DNA of 64,000 nucleotides from Polyangiaceae bacterium (lineage in GTDB: Bacteria > Myxococcota_A > Polyangia > Polyangiales > Polyangiaceae), in assembly GCA_020633205.1 (NCBI GenBank), contig JACKEB010000015.1:186001-250000 (forward strand), given 5' to 3'. The position numbers were made by a program, and so were the translations under genes. This document shows positions 28,535-36,744 of this stretch, piece by piece (within the stretch, counting starts at the first letter, position 1; each line of letters opens with the position of its first letter). The notes under the pieces are model-generated. The model was not told the DNA's origin. It made no database searches and saw only the letters and a list, made by a program, of their open reading frames with translations.

Positions 28535-29881
28535 TTAGAAGTCGCGCATCTGCTTGCGGATCTTGCCGATCGCTTGCTCCTGCAGCTGGCGGATTCGCTC
28601 ACGGCTCAGATTGTACTTGTCGCCAATCTCCTTGAGCGTGAGCTCCTCTTCGTTATCCAACCCGAAGCGCCAGCGGATGATGCGGCTCTCGATAGGAGTC
28701 AAGGTGCCGAGCAGTCGCCTTACCTCTTCCGCCCACTTGGCCGCAGCCAAGTCGTCGTAAGGGGAGTTGGCGTTCTCTTCCACGAGGAAATCGATGAACT
28801 TCCGGCCGTCCTCGTCACCCACAGGGCGATCGAGGGAGAACGGAGTCTCCGCGTAGAGGTCCTTGACCTTGTCGAGCTTCTCGCGCGGTACGCCGGTTTC
28901 CTTCTCGAGTTCCTCAATCGACGGCTCGCGCCCAGTGCGCGCGATGATCGTTTGCGTTGCACGAGACACCCGGTTGTACGTATCGAGCATGTGCACCGGG
29001 ATACGGACCGCACGACCCTTGTCGGCGAGCGCGCGGCTGATCGCGTGGCGGATCCACCAGGAGGCGTAGGTCGAGAAGCGGTACCCACGAGTGTGGTCGA
29101 AGCGCTCGACCGCCTTCATCAGTCCGATGTTGCCTTCCTGGATCAGGTCGATCAGGGGCAGGCGACCACGGTTGTAGCGGCGGGCGATGCTGACCACGAG
29201 TCGGAGGTTCGCCTTGACGAAGCGGTTCTTCGCAGCGCGCTGACGACGGTCCGTCGACTTCACGCGGCTCATGAACTTCTTGTACGCAGCCGTCTCCGCG
29301 ACCACGGGGATCACATCGGGATCGGCGTCGCTCTCGATCACCTCGCGCACACGCTTGTTGGCGTTGGCCAACCAAATGCGGTCGGAGTCGGGAAGGCGGA
29401 TCTCACGCGCGACGGCCTCCGTGTGCTGCTGCCACTCGCGAGTCTGACCGGCGTGCAGCTTCGAGCGCTGCTTGCGGTAGGTCTCGAGTAGTTCACGCAG
29501 CTTCGGCATGTCAGCCAGGGAGGGCCGATCTGCCTCTTGGAGCGTGTCCGCGATGTCCTTCTCCAGTCCGTTGAGCACGTGCTCGGCGACTGGCAGGTAC
29601 GAGAGGAGCTCGCACCAGTGTTCGATCTCCGCGTTCTCCACGTCTTGAGCTGCGTTGAGCTCCTCGTCGGGACCCATCACCTGGTGGGTCGCCATGTCGC
29701 GGAAGTAGCGCGAGAGCATCGAGTCGCCCGAAGCATCGGGGTCCTTCGCAGGACGCGTCGCGCCTTCCTTGATGGGAGCAGGGGACTCCGAGGCGCGGGC
29801 GGCGGCGGTCAACCGCACGCTGGTGCGCTCGTCAGAGTTATCGTCGTCGTAGAGCTGGCTTGCTGCCTGATTCTCGGTCAT
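28535..29881 (-). CDS. RNA polymerase sigma-70 family factor (RpoD/RpoS-like, group 2)
   Basis: 448 residues from ATG 29881 (MTENQAASQ), preceded by GAGAG; an in-frame ATG at 30205 would add 108 low-complexity residues with weaker codon bias and no ribosome-binding site. Region 1.2 is at ~53-85 (GDSMLSRYFRDMA). An unusual insert of ~120 residues follows. Region 2 is ANLRLVVSIARRYNRGRLPLIDLIQEGNIGLMKAV with -10 recognition helix RFSTYASWWIRHAI. Region 3 contains IPVHMLDTYNRV. Region 4 has LTLKEIGDKYNLSRERIRQLQ for -35 recognition. It may be a secondary sigma factor rather than the housekeeping one. Confidence 0.9.
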   Translation of the reverse strand: MTENQAASQLYDDDNSDERTSVRLTAAARASESPAPIKEGATRPAKDPDASGDSMLSRYFRDMATHQVMGPDEELNAAQDVENAEIEHWCELLSYLPVAEHVLNGLEKDIADTLQEADRPSLADMPKLRELLETYRKQRSKLHAGQTREWQQHTEAVAREIRLPDSDRIWLANANKRVREVIESDADPDVIPVVAETAAYKKFMSRVKSTDRRQRAAKNRFVKANLRLVVSIARRYNRGRLPLIDLIQEGNIGLMKAVERFDHTRGYRFSTYASWWIRHAISRALADKGRAVRIPVHMLDTYNRVSRATQTIIARTGREPSIEELEKETGVPREKLDKVKDLYAETPFSLDRPVGDEDGRKFIDFLVEENANSPYDDLAAAKWAEEVRRLLGTLTPIESRIIRWRFGLDNEEELTLKEIGDKYNLSRERIRQLQEQAIGKIRKQMRDF

Positions 29882-30398
29882 GGTTCTCTCGGTGCGGTGC
29901 GGGCCGGGGCCAGAAAGTTCGTGGGGAGAAGAAACGGAGCCTTCGGGGGGCAACGATTTTTGGGTTGCCCGCATTCCCTCGTAGTGATCCACGGGCAACT
30001 CGGCTCCCTTGTTCGCCGCGGGCGGGCGTTTCTCGGCTGAGCTTTGGGGTTGAGCAGCCGCTGGGGTGGAGCTCGAGGTGGTCTTGCCCTCGGGGGAGGT
30101 CTTAGCAAGCTTCGTGCCTCGGACTCCTTGGCCGGCGGCGCCTCTAACTCGAGGTGCACGCGCGGGGCGAGTTTTCGCCGCAGGAGATGAGCGCTTGCTG
30201 GTCATAGACGTTGGTTTGGGGGATGGAATTCGAGTGGTTTTGAGTCTCGGATTGAGCTAGGGGCGGTTCTTCGACGGGGCCGGACCCTGATCTTTCGATC
30301 GGACTCCTCCCCGAGTTCTGTAGGGTCGAGCCGACGGTTCAGCCAGTCACGGACCCCTGAGGGCAGTTGCAAGTTCGCGATTTGCAATTTCAGATTCG
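29882..30398. other. Divergent intergenic region (possible N-terminal extension of the sigma factor)
   Basis: Between the sigma-factor and ABC-exporter starts. If ATG 30205 is the true sigma start, 29882-30205 is coding. The part from 30206 to 30398 should hold the divergent promoters and has paired TTGCAA words near 30370-30385, but I see no clear -35/-10 set. Confidence 0.4.
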
Positions 30399-32174
30399 AT
30401 GACGATCGGGGATTTGAGGCGCGCAAGTGCGCGAGATCTCGCTGAGCTCACCGCAGCAGATGTCCGAATCGAGGCAGCTGACCGATCTGGCCAGTCGGCG
30501 CCGATTTCGGTCACCTCTGCGAGGTTTTCCGTCCCTTCCAGCTTGTACGGCTGCGCCCTCGATGAGTTGCGAAGGCCTGGTCTTTTTGGCTTCAGAACCG
30601 TGGCTTCAGCGCTCGGTGTGGGGATTGGCCACGCAGGGTTGGCGCTTTCAGCGGGGTGGGTGGCGCGGTCGCTGGTGAATCCCGTGACACCCTATGAGTT
30701 GGGGCTCTCCACTGTGTGTCTCATCGGACTACTGGCAAGTCTGCTAAAGGCGATCGCTCAGGCGGGGCTGGCTGGGGCGCAGGTTCAGCTGAGCGCTGCA
30801 GTGGGAAATCGCGTGAGGCTGGAAGTCGCCCGGGGTCTCTTGGCACAGGGCGGCTCAGCCACCGCGCAGGAGCTACTCGCCCGCATCGCCGTGCGGATTC
30901 GCGAAGTGGAGCACGGGACCGAGGGCTGGCTGGTGCTGCATCGCGCCGTTGCGCAGCTGCTCCCGTTGGTCGCCGCTCTGATCCTGCTGTCACCCTCCAT
31001 GGCAATTGCTGCTGTGGGTGTTCTCGCACCCTTCGGCGTATGGGTGGCTCGCGCCCGTAAGCGATGGAAACGCAGCGCCCACGAGGCGCAGATCCACAGC
31101 GAGCGCCTCCACGCCAACGTGGACGAACTGGTTGGCAACTTGGACCTGTTTCGCACTTTCGGTGCAGGGGATCAGGTGCTCCAGGCCATGGAGCGAGCAG
31201 GGGTTCGCGCTGGCGCGGAAGCTGCTCGCGTCGAGGCCGTTCGAGCGGGGTTGTCTGGGGCGAACGAGGTGCTGGGCGCTCTTGCGGTGCTGGGCGCCGT
31301 GATGCTCGCACAGCGATTCGGCTTAGGTCTTGGGGACGGCGCGCTGCTGGCGTTTGCGGCGGTGTTCTTCATGGCCTACCGGCCCCTTCGCGACCTTGGC
31401 GATGGGCGTGGTGCGCTGCTCAAGGGACAGGCGGCGCTCGAGTCGCTGGGCGGGCTGGTTGGACCAGGCGTGCTTTCCGGAGCTGCGTTTTCGTGGGGAA
31501 ACGAGGAGCTGGTGTGCCGGGGATTCGGCCACGCGGAGCGTGGGCCGCGGATCGGACTCCGCTTGGGCTATGGGGAGCTCTGCTGGCTACGTGGAGAGAA
31601 CGGCAGCGGAAAGACCACCTTGCTCCGCTGCTTGTTGGGGCTCGAGCCTGCGGCTGGGGAGATCGCGTATGGCGGTCGTCCGTTGGCGGAGGCTCTAGTC
31701 GGGCCCGGGAGCCGACCTTTCGCTTGGGTGCCCCAGGACGCTCCGATGGTTACGGGATCGCTGCTCGACAATGTGCGGTTGATGGGGGCCGGCGTTGCGC
31801 AGGCGAACGGCGCGCTCGAGCTCCTCGGAGCGGAGTGGTTGGTGCAGCGCTTGGGGGACGCCAAGCTGGGGCCCGGGGGACGCAACGTTTCCGGGGGGGA
31901 ACGCCGTCTGATCGCTCTGGCGCGTGCGGTAGCGACGGATCAGCCGGTGCTGCTCTTGGACGAGCCGCTGGTTGGTGTGGATGCTGAGGGGCGGGAACGA
32001 ATAACGTCTGCGCTGGCGCGCGTACGGGGCGCGCGGAGCCTGATCGTGGTCAGCCACGAGGCGCTGCCAGCGGACCTCGTTGACCACGAGATGCACCTCT
32101 CCCCCCAATCCCCAAAGAGCGGCGGCGACCAAGACGAGACCTACGGCGGGCGCGACTCACGCGCCGAGAGCTAA
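30399..32174 (+). CDS. ABC exporter, fused membrane and ATPase domains
   Basis: 591 residues. The N-terminal half has about six hydrophobic segments (for example VGIGHAGLALSAGWVARSLV and AVGVLAPFGVWVARARKRW). The ATPase has Walker A GENGSGKTT, Q-loop WVPQD, signature VSGGERR, Walker B VLLLDEP and switch His VSHE. As a single-chain half transporter it should dimerise; no partner gene adjoins it. The substrate is unknown; its membrane domain is divergent and I see no CydCD-type or peptidase features. The first ~45 residues may be outside the true protein. Its stop overlaps the convergent pheS stop by 4 bp. Confidence 0.85.
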   Translation: MTIGDLRRASARDLAELTAADVRIEAADRSGQSAPISVTSARFSVPSSLYGCALDELRRPGLFGFRTVASALGVGIGHAGLALSAGWVARSLVNPVTPYELGLSTVCLIGLLASLLKAIAQAGLAGAQVQLSAAVGNRVRLEVARGLLAQGGSATAQELLARIAVRIREVEHGTEGWLVLHRAVAQLLPLVAALILLSPSMAIAAVGVLAPFGVWVARARKRWKRSAHEAQIHSERLHANVDELVGNLDLFRTFGAGDQVLQAMERAGVRAGAEAARVEAVRAGLSGANEVLGALAVLGAVMLAQRFGLGLGDGALLAFAAVFFMAYRPLRDLGDGRGALLKGQAALESLGGLVGPGVLSGAAFSWGNEELVCRGFGHAERGPRIGLRLGYGELCWLRGENGSGKTTLLRCLLGLEPAAGEIAYGGRPLAEALVGPGSRPFAWVPQDAPMVTGSLLDNVRLMGAGVAQANGALELLGAEWLVQRLGDAKLGPGGRNVSGGERRLIALARAVATDQPVLLLDEPLVGVDAEGRERITSALARVRGARSLIVVSHEALPADLVDHEMHLSPQSPKSGGDQDETYGGRDSRAES

Positions 32175-33238
32175 AACTGCGCGAGGAAGCGCGGGTCGTT
32201 CTCGAACAACACGCGGATGTCAGGGATGCCGTAGCGCAGCATCGCGACGCGCTCCACGCCGAGACCAAAGGCAAAACCGGTGAAGCGCTCGGAGTCGATG
32301 TTGCAGTGCTCGAGCACGGCAGGGTGCACCATCCCGCAGCCCAGCACCTCGAGCCAACGCGTGCCTTTGCACACACGGCAGTCGCCCTTGGTCGTTTCCG
32401 TGCAGAAAACGCACTCGACATCCAGCTCAGCGCCGGGCTCGACGAAGGGGAAGTAACTCGGGCGGAAACGCACCAGCACGTGTTCGCCGTACATGCGCTG
32501 AGCAAAGGCCGTGAGCACGCCCTTGAGGTGCGCGAAGCTCACGTTCTCGTCCACCAGGAAGCCTTCGATTTGGTGGAACATCGGCGAGTGGGTGACGTCG
32601 TCGTCGCGCCGGAACACCGCGCCGCCGCTCACCACCGCCATCGGCGGCTCGTGGCGGCTCATCTCGCGCACCTGCACGTTCGAGGTGTGAGTGCGCAGCA
32701 GCACCCGCGCGTCGGCGGGAGCGCCGTCGACCTTCACCCAGAAGCTGTCCTGCATGTCCGTCGCCGGGTGATCCGGCGGGAAGGCGAGCTTCGTGAAGTT
32801 GTTGCTCTCGAGCTCGACTTGCGGCCCCCAAGCGACGCTGAACCCCAGGTCGCGGAAGGTGTCGAGGATCTCGTCGCGAACCTGCGTCAGCGGGTGCAAG
32901 TGGCCGCGAGGCGCCGGCGAGCGGCCGGGCATGCTGAGGTCGAAGGGCGTCGCTTCTAGATCTGCCTTGCGGGCGGCAGCGGCGAGCTCGGTCAGCCGTG
33001 CTTCGAAGCTCTGCTCGACCTCTTGCTTGGTCGCGTTGACGGCCTCGCCGATCTCGCGACGCTTGTCTGCCGGCACTTTCCCCATCAGCTTCAAGAGCTG
33101 GGTGAGCCGGCCATTTTTGCCCAGTAGCTGCGCACGCGCGGCGCGCAGATCTTGTTCTGACTGGGCGGCAGCAAATTGCGCGCGGAAATCTTCACCGAAC
33201 GCGCTGAGGCCGCTCTCGATCTCAGCTGTCGGATCCAT
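32171..33238 (-). CDS. pheS: Phenylalanine--tRNA ligase alpha subunit
   Basis: 355 residues. An N-terminal coiled coil (~1-100) is followed by the class II catalytic core: motif 1 near HPLTQVRDEILDTF, motif 2 LRTHTSNVQVREM, FHQIEGFLVDENVSFAHLKG, and motif 3 GFAFGLGVERVAMLRYG. A short Cys-rich segment (VFCTETTKGDCRVC) in the core is not usual in bacterial PheS and may bind zinc. The enzyme charges tRNA-Phe as a heterotetramer with PheT, but pheT is not next to it: the convergent ABC exporter follows. It starts 20 bp after rplT, in one operon with rpmI. Confidence 0.96.
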   Translation of the reverse strand: MDPTAEIESGLSAFGEDFRAQFAAAQSEQDLRAARAQLLGKNGRLTQLLKLMGKVPADKRREIGEAVNATKQEVEQSFEARLTELAAAARKADLEATPFDLSMPGRSPAPRGHLHPLTQVRDEILDTFRDLGFSVAWGPQVELESNNFTKLAFPPDHPATDMQDSFWVKVDGAPADARVLLRTHTSNVQVREMSRHEPPMAVVSGGAVFRRDDDVTHSPMFHQIEGFLVDENVSFAHLKGVLTAFAQRMYGEHVLVRFRPSYFPFVEPGAELDVECVFCTETTKGDCRVCKGTRWLEVLGCGMVHPAVLEHCNIDSERFTGFAFGLGVERVAMLRYGIPDIRVLFENDPRFLAQF

Positions 33239-33258
33239 TCGCCGCGCGCTTCGGAGCT

Positions 33259-33612
33259 TCAGTTGGCCTGAGCAGCGAGCTCGGTCAGAGCCTTGAATGC
33301 GGTGGGATCGTTGACCGCCATGTCGGCGAGCACCTTACGATCCAGCTCCACACCGGCCTTCTTCAGCGCGCCCATCAGACGGGAGTAGCTGGTGCCGTGC
33401 TCATGGCACGCGGCGTTGATGCGGACGATCCAAAGCCGACGGAAATCGCGCTTACGCAGCTTGCGGCCGACGTAGGCGTACTGCCAGCTCTTCCACAGCA
33501 CGCGGAGCGCCTGACGGAAGCGATTCTTGCGACCTCCCCAAAAGCCCTTGGTTTGCTTCAGCACGCGCTTGTGCCGACGACGGGGGCTGGGGCCTCTCTT
33601 TACGCGGGGCAT
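33259..33612 (-). CDS. rplT: 50S ribosomal protein L20
   Basis: 117 residues, full length. It starts MPRVKRGPSPRRRHKRVLKQ and continues GFWGGRKNRFRQALRVLWKSWQYAY and RRLWIVRINAACHEHGTSYSRLMGALKKAGVELDRKVLAD, all standard for L20. It is an early assembly protein of the 50S subunit that in several bacteria also represses its own operon by binding the leader. It lies 18 bp after rpmI and 20 bp before pheS. Confidence 0.98.
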   Translation of the reverse strand: MPRVKRGPSPRRRHKRVLKQTKGFWGGRKNRFRQALRVLWKSWQYAYVGRKLRKRDFRRLWIVRINAACHEHGTSYSRLMGALKKAGVELDRKVLADMAVNDPTAFKALTELAAQAN

Positions 33613-33630
33613 TCTCTGACTCCTCTACGA

Positions 33631-33828
33631 TCAGCCGTAGGGCAAAAGCAGTTTGACGCGCTTCTCCATGGCCGGCGCGACCATGTCGTTGTCACGCAGG
33701 CGGCGCTTCCGCTTGCGGGACTTGCCAATCATGTTGTGCTGCAGGCCCATCTTCGGGCGGCGGACGCGGCCGGAGCCGGTGAGCTTGAAGCGCTTGGCTG
33801 CAGCGCGGTTGGTCTTCATCTTGGGCAT
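33631..33828 (-). CDS. rpmI: 50S ribosomal protein L35
   Basis: 65 residues from ATG 33828 (MPKMKTNRAAAKRFKLTGSG), which matches the family start and has GGAG 6 bp upstream; the longer upstream frame is leader RNA. It contains LQHNMIGKSRKRKRRLRDNDMV and ends VKLLLPYG, as expected. It is the first gene of rpmI-rplT-pheS. infC, which commonly precedes rpmI, is absent. Confidence 0.97.
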   Translation of the reverse strand: MPKMKTNRAAAKRFKLTGSGRVRRPKMGLQHNMIGKSRKRKRRLRDNDMVAPAMEKRVKLLLPYG

Positions 33829-33844
33829 GGTCGACTCCAGCGGG

Positions 33845-33932
33845 GCGCGCTCTAGCGCGCTTACCGCGCACCCACCAGGAAAGATTGCTTTCTGGAGGGC
33901 TGCGAAACTCAGGCTCACGCGAAGGGCGTGAG
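33845..33932 (-). promoter_or_regulatory. Structured 5' leader of rpmI-rplT-pheS (three hairpins)
   Basis: Going toward rpmI on the minus strand: CTCACGC/GCGTGAG (33914-33932), CCAGAAAG/CTTT(C)CTGG (33875-33895, one bulge) and GCGCGCT/AGCGCGC (33845-33860). The last sits just upstream of the ribosome-binding site, where it could control access of ribosomes. Leaders of this operon are autoregulated by L20 in other bacteria; the same role here is inference. Confidence 0.5.
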
Positions 33933-33966
33933 ACACAACACAAGGCGAGGCCTCGTGGGGCCGGGC

Positions 33967-33995
33967 GTTATGACGGATGCTGCGAGGCTAGTCAA
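33967..33995 (-). promoter_or_regulatory. Sigma-70 promoter of rpmI-rplT-pheS
   Basis: On the minus strand, TTGACT (33990-33995), a 17-bp spacer and CATAAC (33967-33972), followed by GCCC. Five of six and four of six bases match consensus. Transcription would start near 33960, giving a leader of about 130 nt. The GC-rich segment after the -10 resembles discriminators of stringently controlled promoters. Confidence 0.65.
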
Positions 33996-34073
33996 GCTGC
34001 GTGATGCAGGGCCAGCGGGGTGGCTGTTACTTCCATCGCAGCGGCGTTGAACCTCCCCCCCAAAACCACTGAA

Positions 34074-35510
34074 CTACTGAGCATCGGGGTAACACATCAA
34101 GTAGCGCTCGACGCGCAGGGCGGCCCCGCCCGAGCGGCGTTGAATCCAGGCGACGGCGACTTTGTCTTCACCGCTGACGGCGATCTTGGCGCTGTCCGGC
34201 GGACCCTCTTCGTCAACGATGGGGATGTTGGTCGACGCGAGCACCTCTGGGTTTGGCTTGCCCGCATCGATGCGCAAGCGGCTGAGAGTGAGGTCGAGCT
34301 CCGCTGGGGAGGTGCTGAGGTTAGGAATCGCGCCCAAGATGTTGAGCACGCTCGGCTCGATCTCCCGCTGAATCACCGCGAAGTCCGGGTTGCGAACGCC
34401 AGGGCTGCCGGAGCGACCGTCACTGCCGCAGGTCGAGGCTAGGCAGCCACCAGCCCCGCAGGCGAGGGTCGTGATGTCCGAGACGGCGTTGTTGCCCTGC
34501 GCTCGGCTCCACCACGTGTACCAGTAGTTACCGAGTACCCGCACGGAACCGGCGCCAGTCACTGGGAGCGACTTGTCGGTGATGCACGACGGAACGATGA
34601 CGGGCGTGCCGTCTTCAATTTGGGTGCGGACTTCGTTGTCGGTGACGACGAGCATGCCCGGGTGGCCGTTGCCGTCGTCGAGGGGAGCCAGACGCTGACC
34701 CGTCGCCGCTGCCATCGAGTAGGAGCGCATGCTGTCGTCGAGCGGGAAAAACAGCGCGGTCAACCGCGTGAGCCAGCCGACGTTCACCGTGTTCCCCGTC
34801 TGCCACAAGATCGGGTTGCGAGTTAGATCCGGGACGGCGAACTTGCTGAGCGTGGTGCTCAGCTGCCCGGCGCCGTCGGTGATCAGCTCAAGGTTCTCGT
34901 CGAGAGCCAAGATCCACACGTCGGCGTCTTGGTTGGCCTGCTGGCGGGCGGCGAGGGTGATGTAGATGTTGGTGGTCAGGTTCTCCACCAGCGCGAGCAA
35001 CCCGGCGCCGCTGGCAGGTTCGAAGCCTGCTAGCGGTGTGCCCTGTCGCAGCGTGCTGAAACGTGCGCCTTCCTGGAATGTCGTCGCGTCGCCACTGCGG
35101 CCAAAGGTCCATAGCGTGAGGTCGTCTTTTCCACCCTCCCGTGCGAAGCGAGACAGGTAGAACTTACCACCCGCGCTCACCAGGTTGATGTTGTGCACCT
35201 CGTCGAGCGGCTGGGTAACGCTCATTCCGTCCGGAACCATCTCCTGGGGTTCAAAGACGCAAGTGGGCGCTTCACCGCTGGTGTCGCAGCTGTCTTTGGT
35301 GCACGGGTTCTTGTCGTCACATACGCCGCAGGCGGTACCGCCGCCTACGCCCGCAGTGCCGCCACTTCCGCCGCTCGAAGTGCCACCACTCCCACCGGCA
35401 GCTTGCTCGTTGCCGTCTTGCAGCCCGTCGAAGTCCAGGACGAAGGAGCAGGCGCCGAGCGCGAGCGCTGAGACCAGCAAGGCAAGCTGTGAAGTACGTC
35501 GGCCGAGCAT
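34074..35510 (-). CDS. Hypothetical lipoprotein with Gly/Ser linker
   Basis: 478 residues from ATG 35510 (MLGRRTSQLALLVSALALGAC), with the lipobox at LGAC. A linker GGSGGTSSGGSGGTAGVGGG follows the anchor, then a Cys-rich stretch CGVCDDKNPCTKDSCDTSG. The remaining ~380 residues look like a beta-rich, propeller-like domain without a named match. Linkers of this type are common in lipoproteins of Polyangiales. ATG shares its A with the TGA of the preceding TPR gene (TGATG), so the two are translationally coupled and probably work together at the cell envelope. The longer upstream frame is a shadow of that gene. Confidence 0.7.
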   Translation of the reverse strand: MLGRRTSQLALLVSALALGACSFVLDFDGLQDGNEQAAGGSGGTSSGGSGGTAGVGGGTACGVCDDKNPCTKDSCDTSGEAPTCVFEPQEMVPDGMSVTQPLDEVHNINLVSAGGKFYLSRFAREGGKDDLTLWTFGRSGDATTFQEGARFSTLRQGTPLAGFEPASGAGLLALVENLTTNIYITLAARQQANQDADVWILALDENLELITDGAGQLSTTLSKFAVPDLTRNPILWQTGNTVNVGWLTRLTALFFPLDDSMRSYSMAAATGQRLAPLDDGNGHPGMLVVTDNEVRTQIEDGTPVIVPSCITDKSLPVTGAGSVRVLGNYWYTWWSRAQGNNAVSDITTLACGAGGCLASTCGSDGRSGSPGVRNPDFAVIQREIEPSVLNILGAIPNLSTSPAELDLTLSRLRIDAGKPNPEVLASTNIPIVDEEGPPDSAKIAVSGEDKVAVAWIQRRSGGAALRVERYLMCYPDAQ

Positions 35511-36364
35511 CAAAACCTCCAGCGCGCGTCGAAGGCGCCGCCCGCGGTGCTCGCGCCGACGAATACCTGCGGAAACGCCGAAGGCTTTGCCGGGACACGC
35601 GACGCGGATTGCGGGCTTGAGGAAGAGGTGAACAGCAGCGTGAGGCCGACGCCGATCCCCACCACGGCGACGCCGGTCAGGATGGTACTGGTCAGCGCCA
35701 TGTTGCGACCTGTGGAGAGCTGGTCGTCGGTGCAGGTTGGGCTGCAGTCGGACTTCGCCGTGTCGTACTCGCTCTGTGCGAGCAGCCCAGTTACCACCGC
35801 GCCACCAGCTGAGAGTCCTCCTAGGCCAATCAGGATCCATGCGGGCACGTTCGGCCCCGCGTCTGTGGTTCCGTCGTCTTGGACCGGAACCTTGGAAGTC
35901 TTGGGTTCAGGCTTTGGCGCTGGCGGTGGGGGCTTCGCGGCAGCTTTCGGCTCACGCTCTGGCTGCGGCTTGGGTGCTGGCTCCACGCCTTCGCCCGCAT
36001 CCACGCGTTTTTGCAGGTTCGCTTTGCGCAGCTCGACGGTCTCTCGCAGCTCTCCCTCGGGTGCGAGCTCGAGGTAGCGATCCAACGCACCAATCGCTTG
36101 CTTCAAGCGCCCCATGCGTTCGTAGACCGTCGCGATATTGATCTGAATCTCCGGACGTTTCGACAGCTCGTACGCTTTGTCGAACGCCTCCAGCGCGTTC
36201 TCGTAGTCGCTCTCTTCCAAGTAAGCCGCGCCGCTCTCGAAGTGTCGTCGTGCTAGCTCGTCGGGAGACGCTTGGCCGAAGGCGGGCACGCTGACCGCGA
36301 GGAGGGCGCTACACACCAATGTCGTGAGCCAGCGTTCGCGCCGCCCCCGGGACACACCTCTCAT
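35510..36364 (-). CDS. TPR-repeat exported protein with a C-terminal helix pair
   Basis: 284 residues from ATG 36364 (MRGVSRGRRERW). The signal peptide ends near VPAFGQA. TPR units follow: DELARRHFESGAAYLEESDYENALEAFDKAYELS and INIATVYERMGRLKQAIGALDRYLEL. Then come a Pro/Lys/Glu-rich spacer, a hydrophobic helix (WILIGLGGLSAGGAVVTGLL), a loop with two Cys, a second helix (TILTGVAVVGIGVGLTLLF), and a final strand-like end AFDARWRF. The same architecture recurs in the gene at 43374. It is coupled to the downstream lipoprotein gene by TGATG. An envelope scaffold role is likely; the exact function is unknown. Confidence 0.75.
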   Translation of the reverse strand: MRGVSRGRRERWLTTLVCSALLAVSVPAFGQASPDELARRHFESGAAYLEESDYENALEAFDKAYELSKRPEIQINIATVYERMGRLKQAIGALDRYLELAPEGELRETVELRKANLQKRVDAGEGVEPAPKPQPEREPKAAAKPPPPAPKPEPKTSKVPVQDDGTTDAGPNVPAWILIGLGGLSAGGAVVTGLLAQSEYDTAKSDCSPTCTDDQLSTGRNMALTSTILTGVAVVGIGVGLTLLFTSSSSPQSASRVPAKPSAFPQVFVGASTAGGAFDARWRF

Positions 36365-36744
36365 CCCACGATCTATATCACGCCTATTCGCGTTCTTCGT
36401 TGCGCCATCCAGAGCGCGCCAAAGCCCCAGCAGAGCGCTGTTTTCGCGGCTCGGTTCCGAGCGGGTTGGGGCCGGGGAGGGTGTTGAAGAGCTGAGGTTC
36501 TGGCTACGCGTCCGCTGGTCCACTGCCCGGCTGTGACGCAAGGGTCGTGCCGTAACCAAGTCCTGGAAGCGCTATTGGCGAAGCGGGTGGGGCGAGTGTG
36601 CGACGGCGTGTGCCTTTCGGGTCCTGAACACGGCCATTTCGGCGCTGCCTGGTTTGGGGGGGAGGTCCGCCAGCGCAGACGCCCAAACAATCTTGGGACG
36701 ACGCGTTACCGAAGGGCTCGTCTGTGGTAGTCGACCCACCCGAC
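36365..36744. other. Divergent intergenic region upstream of carB
   Basis: About 380 bp between divergent genes. Small ORFs here look like shadows. It contains the run TTTGGGGGGG at 36653-36662. The carB promoter should lie here, but no clear -35/-10 pair was found. Confidence 0.45.

Noticed and set aside
28121..29491. 456-residue plus-strand ORF across the sigma-factor gene
   Set aside because: Antisense to conserved sigma regions and passes through the terminator at 28464-28491.
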